A DNA stretch of 64,000 nucleotides, from assembly GCA_949987705.1 (NCBI GenBank), contig OX465283.1, positions 162,021,850-162,085,849 of the forward strand, written 5' to 3'. Origin of the DNA: Thereva unica. Lineage: Eukaryota > Arthropoda > Insecta > Diptera > Therevidae. Under the pieces are notes generated by a model that did not search any database, was not told where the DNA came from, and was given only the letters and a program-made list of their open reading frames with translations. Shown here in pieces: positions 55,537 to 64,000 of this stretch. The translations under genes and the position numbers were made by a program. Position 1 is the first letter of the stretch. Each line of letters starts with the position of its first letter.

Positions 55537-57585
55537 GAACGTATGACTGACGTAAAATGGTCAGGAGCGAAGCTTTAAAGTGAGTTGGAAGGAGTTGAGA
55601 GTATGTCTTTATGAAAATTAGAAAAAGAGCGGCTGATAAGAGGGTATTGGGTTACTTGGGCCTGGGATTTTTTATACTTTTCCTTCTTACACACTACACA
55701 GACCAGTGATCAAGGTAGCTTTCTTTTGATCGTTCTAATCTTGTGGGAGTTTATTTACTGTGGCTTGCGTAAACTTGTTAAATATCTTGTACACGGCCGC
55801 ACAGATGGAAGCAGCGGATTTCGGTTCTAGAGCCGATAATGTTAGTAAGTAAGGTAATAGCCATAGCACCGATACTGCGGACTTCTTTAAAGCTTTATAT
55901 GTTCTCCGTTCACTCTATGTATTGTGTTTTTCTCAGAAAGACATGCGCACGCAATTTATCCAAACTTTCCTTGAGATACATACATTTCTACATCCGAGTA
56001 TATGGGAACATTTTTAGTGACAAAGTTTGTTATTCCTCTTTTGTGAAATACCTTTTTCACATATCACCCAAAAGTCAGTTTAAATCCCCTTGTTTGTGCA
56101 AGAGCTGACAGCAACAACAAAGAGGAAAGGGAAACAAGAACACCATGAACAACAACACCCAATACCTACCCAAAAAATCTATATAATCTTAATTCAATAC
56201 TTGAGAATTGTTGCCAAAAATACAAGTTTGAATTAACTTTGCGCCAGAATCTAAACAACAAGCAAATTCACAAGCAAAGCCACTCGAGAAAATTTCCCCA
56301 AGAAATGCTCTTATGCATGATGTAAAATGTTCCAATGTTCGCTCATCCCCCCCACCCCCGGCTACCACGGGCCGCCCCAGGGTGGAATTTGCTCGAATCT
56401 GCCACGCAATAATATGGCAATCCTAAGTGCGCCCCCGACGAAATTTAATAAAACGAACAGAGACAAATACATACATCAAAATATTCATACGCAAGTTAGC
56501 GAACGAGCGCAATTTTGATCCTCAGTACAATTTGGGTAAATTTCGAAAGAATTTGTTAACATCAAGTATGAAATGTCAGGTGTCAGAGGAACAAACAGGG
56601 CTCCTGGGTGGCCGCCGGCGGGCACAGGGCGGGCGGCGACATATTGTGTGTACCTCTTTGCCCCAAAATAGCAAGGGACACGGGGCTCGGATGGGAAAAC
56701 AAAGCAGCAACCAATAAAATTATTCATGCCGACTTTTAAACATGACTCAGCATCAAGGTGACATACACTCATGACAAGTTCTGAAACATCCTCAAGATTT
56801 TCGGCTTTCAAGGATGCCGTAAGGATATGAATGCGCCCCACGTATATAGCACCTATGCACGGGTACACGGGCACGGTACGTAGTTTTACGGGCGGGAGGG
56901 AGGGGGGCATATTAAGGGTGCCAAAATCAAATTCATACTAATGTACATGTATGTATGGATGTTTGCGTAGTCCTCTGTATTGAGAACATGCTTGTATCAA
57001 AATGTTGTTTTTCTTTTTCCTATCTTCAAGGCCCGCTCCGAGAGGTTATAAATATAATAATAACAGTAAAAGAGGTAATAAGGACTTTCGTTGGGGGGAG
57101 GGGGCGGAAGGGGAAACCATTATAAAAAGCTCTCTTGCTTGGCTGCTGCTGGTATCATAGGTGAGTAACGAGCATAACTTTGGGACCAGATTTCTGGTAA
57201 TGATACTACTTTCAGGGAGACTTTGGCCAAGTGTGTCCTTTTTACGCTTTTGATGGTCTTTGGTTGTTCAAATTGCTATTGATCCTTTTTCCCAGGCTCT
57301 ACATATATCGGCGGGGAGAAAGCTGGATCTAGGGATGTTCCGAATCGATTTGCTACTATAAACAAAGTCAATGTTTTTAACGTTGTCACAATCAGTTTTT
57401 TCGGATAGGGTGGGGTGGGGGGGAGGGCGGAGGGGATTGTTATCGAAAATCGATGGTAAATCGGGCTTTTACTGTGAGAGTGGTTTCGTGGGGAAATAAT
57501 ATTAGATCTGGTTTTTAGTAAAGTTCAACTGGTTTTCTTTTATGTAGTGTGAAAATGAATTTATTTAAACCAAATATGCGCCATT
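55537..57585. other. Non-coding stretch
   Basis: No gene recognised. 56170-56760 has mixed composition with a GC block (GGCCGCCGGCGGGCAC near 56611) and looks less repetitive than its surroundings; it might be conserved non-coding DNA. Frames at 56427-56717 (+) and 56485-56910 (-) overlap antisense and lack motifs. Confidence 0.4.
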
Positions 57586-57589
57586 ATTA

Positions 57590-57890
57590 TCGACGATGTT
57601 TCTAGCAATTTTTCAGGTAGAGCTATCGTTGTAGAATTTCTGTGGTCTCATGTTAAAACACTGAGTCAGATGGCTTTTTTTAAAGACAGCAGTATTCCAT
57701 TGACGGAGTTCTGTAGAGACCGAAAAAAAACGGTAGTAAGATGTGCCAGTGTCTGGACTATATGGTGGATGCATCAAACCTAACCAAACTCCTCCGATTT
57801 TTGACTAGTTATCAAAGAATTATGTGGTTGGGCGTTGTTGTGCTGGTAGACAATCTTCGTTTTCGTTCAATTCCCGAACGTAATATCTTT
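57590..57890 (-). pseudogene. mariner-type transposase C-terminal fragment
   Basis: On the minus strand: KTKIVYQHNNAQPHNSLITS near 57805-57865, the block holding the second catalytic Asp (family HDNARPH; here HNNAQPH, so the Asp is lost). A degraded SPDLAP region and FFRSLQNSVNG near 57690-57720 follow. It abuts the Bel/Pao remnant end. Confidence 0.65.
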
Positions 57891-57914
57891 TGTTGTCCAC
57901 AGTCCGCAGTGTCA

Positions 57915-59870
57915 TAGTAGACGAGTCCGATTCCAGTCATATATGTAGAACGTAACCTTTTTTGACGTCACACGTTTTGCCATCTTCAATTCCACTACCC
58001 TTATACATCCGTCGGCCCCCGGGAATGTACGAATCACGAGAGCTAACTTCCATTTGAATGTTGGAATGTCGTCTTGATGTACTAGTACTAAGGTCCCGAC
58101 TTGGAGGTTGTCTTCTTTGGCATGCCATTTGCCTCTTTGTTGAAGCTAATGTAGGTATTCTTTGGACCAATGCCTCCAGAAATGGTGGTGCAAGGCCGAG
58201 ACTCGTTGCCACCTACGAAGATAAGAAAGTTTATTTTTATTAGAAATAGGCTCAAGCACTGGTTCGAGGGGAGCCAAGTCATGATCCGTTTCTGATTGAT
58301 CTGCTCATTGAAGGCGTTTCTGAACTCCTCGAGCAATCGACGGCGCCCACAAAATTAGTGGCGCTATCACAATAAAGATGTAGCCATAGATTTCTTCAGC
58401 TGGTGAACATTTTAAGTGCAGCTATGAATGTTTCGGAAGCCAGGTCGAACACCACTCCCATGTGAACGGCTCGACTGATGAAGCAAACGAAAATAGCCAT
58501 TGGGAAGTCTTGATGGGTCCACAAAAATAAACCCCCTTCCTTTCCTTGCTCGCGTTGTTGGATCTCTGGACGAATTCCTGTTGCTGGATGGCTGTCGGAG
58601 CTGTCGATCTCCGATTATGTTAGTTCTCCGATCCTCACCAACTGTTTCCTCTTCTTGGCTTCCATATGTTAAAGGGAAAGTCGTGCGTCAGCGGTTTGGT
58701 GGCAATTTCTTTTAAAGTCACTACAGGCATATGGTGTTCAGGAAGCTATCCGAGATGCAGCATACTAAGATTGATTTGACGTTCTGGTAAATCGTCAATG
58801 ATCACGTGGCGCTTTTTGAGGGGGGAGGGGGGCTGGGGCGGTTGCAGTTGGCCATCGAATGAATGTCTTAAGAACTCTGGTCCCGAAAACCAAAGCGAAT
58901 TATGTAGGTCCTCTACGATTACCTCGCAAGTTTGCTATTGAGCTGTCATGCTTCCAGGTTGCTGTCAATTGCTCGATTTCAGCCACACGATTTGCGACAA
59001 AAACTTTCCAATTAGGCGAATGGCTCGAGAGCTAAATATGTCGAAATATATTGTCCTTCAATACTTCTTTAAGCTGTAGTGAATGTTTGCAAGAAGCAGA
59101 ACTGCGCACACTTCAAGGCAATGTAATGATCTGGATTCTCTTATTGGGGCCACCTTAGACTTAGCTCCCAAGAAATCCATTGAAATATCCCTAGTCTCAC
59201 TGATGAATCGTAAGTCTATACAGCAACCGTAAGCTCTGGTTGAAGCATCGACAAATCCAATGAGCTCCATGATCGTCGCCTTACCTACATATAGTACCTA
59301 TGGCGGAATTCGGATGTTATTGAAAGCCTTAAATTGATTCTGGAAGTTACGCCAATCGACTTCTAAATTTCGCGGTATTGACTCGTCCTAATTCACTTTC
59401 AGCCCTTGCAGGAAAATCTTCGCGCCCACCAATATGGGGTTTATAAATCCTAGAGAGTCGAACGATCACGCAATAACTGACAATATGGTTCGTTTCGTCA
59501 TTTTAGAAACCTGCGAATTAAATCGAAATCGAAACTTATTGGCATTTGCATCCCAAATAATTCCTAACGCTTTAACGACTTCGACATCATTGATCTTTAA
59601 CGTCTTTTCCCGATCATCGGCAGGAATACTCGACAAGAAATGCGAATCACCATCGCAAAATATTGCCTCACACAAGCTCAGCGCCCAAAGGCAGGTGTTT
59701 CTCTCTCCAAATCTTCTTCATTCCATAATCTTTTAACTAACTCGTATAAAGACGCATTGCCCACAACTATCTCTTCGAAATTTTTCTTGGTACTAATAAC
59801 ATCCCTTGTGGTCGAGCCAAAACTACCCAGCCAAGCTGCGAGGGTGGAGCAAGCCTACTGCTTTGAACAG
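57915..59870 (-). pseudogene. Bel/Pao LTR-retrotransposon pol remnant (reverse transcriptase to integrase end)
   Basis: On the minus strand from about 59870: AIFCDGDSHFLSSIPADDREK near 59605-59665 and VEVVKALGIIWDANANKFRF near 59520-59580 (Bel/Pao reverse-transcriptase end). Next are GFVDASTRAYGCCIDL near 59205-59255 and LGAKSKVAPIRES near 59140-59180 (RNase H). GVYFCGPI follows near 58510-58535. Then come an integrase core stretch ETFIAALKMFTS near 58395-58430 with ATNFVGA near 58345-58365, and the basic tail EDNLQVGTLVLVHQDDIP near 58065-58120. Stops and frame changes are common, and the middle is shortened. No LTR was found. Confidence 0.8.
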
Positions 59871-60038
59871 CTTTAGAACCTTTGATAATCGTTACTTAAT
59901 ACGCTGAGAAAAATAAAATAACTTTTATTAAACCAATAACAAATGTTCAACTTTCGTTAGTTGTTGTCTTCAATCTATGTAGAGCCAGTTGAATGATCCG
60001 TTCGCTTTCTGCCAAATATTGGTAACAAAGGAGAAGTC

Positions 60039-60210
60039 ATGTTCCTAGCCGTTATGGACATCTTCAAAATACTGAATATCGACATCAAAGATAGCAGAGG
60101 ACAATCTTATGACTATGCTAGCTATTTGACTGTGACGACATACATGTCTTGTGCCGAACATTTGTCAAACTTGATCGTCGGATCGACGATTATCGGATGG
60201 CTAAAGGACG
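60039..60210 (+). pseudogene. hAT-type (ZMYM1-like) transposase scrap
   Basis: The open stretch 60039-60317 begins with a part reading DIFKILNIDIKDSRGQSYDYAS. Its RGQSYDxAS core and the following CAEHLSNLIVGS (family CxAHSLNLVG) match hAT-derived ZMYM1-like proteins. About 25 residues expected between the two blocks are missing and the rest of the protein is absent. The sequence after about 60210 is not recognisable. Confidence 0.6.
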
Positions 60211-60724
60211 TGGCCCAGGTAAATACTTTTTCCCAAAATGTCACCAATTGGCCCAATTGCAATGGGAGCAAAAAACTTTTGCCAGGCAAGAAACTTGATT
60301 CGATCCTGCATAAGTAAATGAGGGTAGACATAATTAAGCCGCGTCAGCAAAAGCTAAATCGAAATGAACTTTTGTTTGCTGCTGTTCCGTTTTTTTTTGT
60401 GTTCATTCTTGTTAAATTCCCCCTTGGAACATTTTTAATTGTAAAAAGTTACGCAGAAAGTTTAATGCTCACTAAAGTTTATTGCTCTCATTGTAATTGG
60501 GTCTTTATGCAATTTGGATACAAAGCCGGAAGCGTTTTGGTTCAAATTGGCACTCGTATGCTCGTGTGTACAGTTCAGTACTCGGCCATTTAAATCTTTT
60601 GGTCAAGTTTGGCCGTCGTGGGCCCGTATGTACTCCCGTTAAAAATGCTTAAAAACTCTACGGCCATCATATATCCCTAAAAAACCCAAGCGCCCGGGGT
60701 TCGCCCGCTGTAAACCCATTTTTT
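60211..60724. other. Non-coding stretch, nothing recognised
   Basis: The open frame 60318-60593 (+) encodes a hydrophobic run but has no family resemblance and no gene context. Confidence 0.4.
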
Positions 60725-61859
60725 AACTTCCCAGTATAGGAAGTTATTGTAATCGGTCCGAAAATCGAAATCGAAAATTTCAACATATTTTCATCTTTCA
60801 AGGTCCCAGGAGCATTTTAAGCAAAAAATTGGGAGGAAGTATGTGTGTGTGTGTGTATGTGCGTACGGATGTGGTCATTTTTTCCTGCACGATATCGCGC
60901 GAACCATAAAAGATATCGACTTCGTTGAGGTGTGTTCGAAGCGTATTAACCGAAATATGATCTGAAAAGATTTTCATGAAATTCGGTCCAGCCGTTTTTT
61001 TGTTTAAGCGGCGTAAGTGATTTTTGTACCTGCACGATACCGCCCAAACTAAAAACTATATCGACTTCATTGAGGTGCCGAAAAAAGAATATTAACGAAG
61101 AAATACTCCGAAAAAAATTTCATGATATTCGGTTGGACCTTTTTTGTTTAAATAGAAAAAGTTCGGCTAATTGTCAGAAAGACCATAAATTGACAAGTTT
61201 TGCTAATATCTCATAAACTCGATGAAAAGAGACCCGTTCTAACGAAGTGATCTTTTTGGGTTCTGCACAGCGATAGCCTTCGAACAAAACATCACTTGTC
61301 TAAATCCGACAACCTTTCAAAATCGTGGAACAATTTCGTTAGCCTTTACAAATAGCGCGAATTTTTCAAACCTTGGATTGGCAGTTTTTGACGGGGAATT
61401 GTTTTCTACGCGCGGGGGTGATACAGTTTCAGAAAATTGCTGTTCATCCCGGGATTTCCAGTAGTTACCGCAAAATTGGTTCCTTTTGGTCAAGTCTGAC
61501 AAGCACTTAACAGTTACAGTTTTGCTAATATCTCCGGAAAGCTTTGGAATTTCCAAATGAAGTCATTTGTTTCTCAGTTTGTCAACGGCGCTTCAGCACG
61601 CTCAATACGAATTTGAACACTCACTTTAGTGCAGCGAGCGAAATACGGAGGAAATGTTTGTTTGCTAACGTTCAGGAAAAACAAATTCTCTAGAAAAATC
61701 TTGTGGATTTACTACTATTATAGTTATTTGAACTAGCTTCTCTTGGGATCGCTTTGTCATCAGTTCTGATACTAGCCAATTTTCCACTAGTGCTAAACGT
61801 ATAACTATTTTGTAAGAAGTCAGTTTATTCCATCTTCGTTCATCATACTGGGAAGTTAA
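60725..61859. mobile_element. TTAA-flanked non-autonomous transposon, 1.13 kb
   Basis: CTTCCCAGTAT at 60729-60739 is exactly inverted at 61845-61855, and each end is directly flanked by TTAA (60725-60728 and 61856-61859). TTAA duplication points to the piggyBac or Kolobok type. The interior has no transposase. It includes two related blocks (GCACGATATCGCGCGAACC near 60890 and GCACGATACCGCCCAAACT near 61033, each followed by an ATATCGACTTC box and a TTTCATGA box), that is, a ~143-bp internal direct repeat. Confidence 0.75.
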
Positions 61860-61934
61860 TCGTGTGGACCGAAGGGGTCAAACCCACATCCCAACTTGTT
61901 TTTTATTTTTACTCGGGCGGTTATAGCTGAGGTC

Positions 61935-62240
61935 CGGCCATGTCGAGTTAGACAGGTTTGTAGAGAAGAACGTTGATCTACATTGCATCGAATGCTTTTT
62001 CAACATCGATCAAGCATGCTCCGGTACACGAAGTACATGTACATGAAGTGTACATGAAGTTCCAGTCTATATCTGATACCATTTTGGACACGACATGAAT
62101 GGGGTCATGTCTCGGTCGCAAACCGAACTGGCTATTAGGAATTATATTCCTTTCCTAAATGCATCAACTCCAGCCGACTCCATATTATTCAGATGATGAA
62201 TATTTTATGAACGACGTATTTACTTGAGCCTAGGAAATAT
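61935..62240 (-). pseudogene. LINE reverse-transcriptase fragment
   Basis: On the minus strand: PNSQFGLRPRHDPIHVVSK near 62090-62145 (RT motif FGFRxxHST), then CTGACLIDVEKAFDAM near 61985-62035 (motif A, DxExAFD). Stops on either side; only ~100 codons are readable. It is of the jockey/R1 type. Confidence 0.65.
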
Positions 62241-64000
62241 CGTTCGCTGGGCAGTCTTCATTGAATCCAGTAGTTGTTCGATTCTCAGATTTCCAAGTTT
62301 GAATTTTATCAGATAATCTCAAGTGGTTCAGTAAGGCCCTATTCTCGAGGATATGCTCCTATGGTGATTTGGAATACATGGTTATTCCTTGGTCCTAAGG
62401 AAAGTGGGCCTAGTGTCCGTCAGCTTATCAAAGTCACTTTACTAGTCCCAAACTAGTTTGAGTTTGGACCATTTTTTTTTGTACATAATAACCCTACCCT
62501 GAGTTTTTTTTTGTACTCATAATATTTAGGTTTTTTGTCGTGCTATTTTTCATCTACCCAAAGCAAGGTTGGGAGGACTACTGACTACTACGTTTTAAAA
62601 CGTATTGCCTAGAGTAAACCCGCATGATGGTCTGTCCCGCATAATAGGAAGTCGACGTCGCTCACTCTCTGGGTCATGTGGGACTTTTTCGCTCTGGTAG
62701 CCGGATTGGTTCCCAGAGAGAAGATAAAAGCCCACTTCCATATATAGTATAGATCCTTCCCAGTATAGTACAGCTCTTTCCTGGAGTAAAATTTTGGTAC
62801 AAAAGACCAGAGTTATTTAACCCAGAGTTATTTATTTATACCCAAACCACCTCCATTCTATCATGTCAACTTCACATGCTTTCCTCATTTACCCTGTCTA
62901 AAAACCCCAAAGTACTTCCCCAAATCCGCACATATTGCCTCCCCCCAAACCTTAAGCAAAAGCAAAAATCATTAAAGCCTCATTAAATTTGGCCCAAGCT
63001 ATAAATCAACAAAAAAAAATCATTTGCTTAATAAGAGGATTAGTCCGGTTTATGTCATTAGTGTCGTTCAATAATTTCCAATTGACCTAAGGACCGCGCT
63101 GGCATTGGGCCTCCTAGTATAATTTATTTTCAGCCATAACTGATAATTTATTACCAATACTTTTAGGAAATACTCTCTCACCAGCAGCGACTCCTGGCGG
63201 CAGCTGCTGGCATTTTGTTTATGTTGTGTCGAACTAAACTGATGAGCTGGCAACATTTTTTCTTGAAGCTGCGACAGACTGCGGTGATTGAATGTTGCAG
63301 CAACATTTGTGTATGTATACATGTTGTTTTTTGATTGGATATTGAGAGGGGTAAGTGAATGTTTCTGAGAATGACGACGACGACGATGCGACGTCACAAG
63401 GGGATGATAGTGTGGTGGGTTTAGTGAAGGCATAAAGTATTCCCCTTCGGATGAAGTTTTGCGCATGGTAATGGACCGTGGGAAATGGTGAATTTAAATG
63501 TTCGGGTGCTTTTTTTGAATGAGGGGGGGGGTGGAATATTATTAGGGCTGCTTACCATTCACAAGGAATTTTCTTACAGCCCTGTGTGTCTGGTTGGTAT
63601 ATACGAACTGCCACTTTAAAAGAAGTGCTACCGAGGGCAGTTTTTCATGCGAGAGTTCAGTCTCGGTCGGACGCTGTGAGTCTGTTGACGCTATTCCGAA
63701 ATTTTCCTTGTGAACTTAGGTCACTTCCGTTTTTGTTGGGTGCAGAGGCATTCATCCCCGTATATCAGAGTATAGTAGTATAATATTAAGCCCCAAAAAA
63801 AGAATCGCGTAACGGTGGTATTTTTATTGGTGTTTTCTGGCCCTTTGCAAAAATCTTCGATAGGGGATGTTTTAATGAAAAATCACGGGATTTTATAGTT
63901 GTTGATTACTCTCATTGATTCGTTAACTGTGAAAAAGGATCTGCTACAGGATTTTGATATTTTTTTGGGCTCTGTAGAAAAAAAAGGATTTATCAAAAAA
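62241..64000. other. Non-coding stretch, nothing recognised
   Basis: No gene or element identified. The minus frame 63068-63466 has a His/Ser-rich start but no domain; GACGACGACGACG near 63373 is a short microsatellite. Confidence 0.45.

Noticed and set aside
60318..60593. Hydrophobic + strand frame as a membrane protein
   Set aside because: Short, no family match, and sits between two mobile-element scraps.
63068..63466. 132-codon minus-strand frame
   Set aside because: Low-complexity start and no conserved motif; the GACGAC microsatellite lies inside it.

Overview
This window looks like intergenic or intronic DNA from an insect, most likely a fly. That rests on the mobile-element mix: a gypsy-type LTR retrotransposon primed by tRNA-Ser, Bel/Pao, mariner, RTE, jockey-like and R1/I-type LINE remnants. 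A 5S-rRNA-like copy with an insect-type sequence fits too. The genus cannot be fixed from what is here. I found no convincing host protein-coding gene. Everything recognisably coding belongs to a mobile element, and all but one of these are decayed fragments.

The centrepiece is a 9.9-kb Ty3/gypsy element at 15943-25836 (+ strand). It has TGTTATA...TATAACA LTRs, a 4-bp ATGC target-site duplication, a tRNA-Ser-type primer-binding site, gag with three CCHC zinc knuckles, and an intact 1,392-codon pol frame (protease, reverse transcriptase, RNase H, integrase). Pol lies in the -1 frame relative to gag and a GGGAAAC slippery heptamer sits in the overlap. The copy is odd in three ways. An in-frame TAA separates the capsid part of gag from the nucleocapsid part. 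There is no env frame. The LTRs match over their first 569 bp (three differences seen) but are unrelated over most of the rest, so only the 5' LTR has a well-placed TATA box.

Left of it (1-15.9 kb): a mariner remnant (0.95-1.3 kb), a Bel/Pao integrase remnant (1.55-2.8 kb), a degenerate tandem repeat rich in GCCGCCATTTTG (4.74-5.15 kb), a second mariner remnant (6.7-7.4 kb), an internally deleted transposon with 43-bp terminal inverted repeats (8.4-8.9 kb), a TTAATTAA-rich stretch that may be regulatory (10.5-11.8 kb) and a minisatellite (15.65-15.8 kb).

Right of it (25.8-64 kb): a MITE packed with TCAATAYG motifs (25.97-26.36 kb), a LINE (26.4-27.3 kb), candidate conserved non-coding stretches (28.4-29.7 and 34.4-35.1 kb), an RTE LINE end (35.8-36.6 kb), and a nested transposon complex at 38.6-41.7 kb. 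Further right are more LINE pieces, a 5S-like copy (45.25 kb), a foldback-like repeat structure (53.6-55.5 kb), a second Bel/Pao remnant (57.9-59.9 kb), a hAT/ZMYM1-like scrap (60.0-60.2 kb) and a TTAA-flanked element (60.7-61.9 kb). Four short tRNA-like segments are scattered through the window and may be one SINE family. The picture is a repeat graveyard hit by several waves of insertion, with one comparatively young but defective retroelement.
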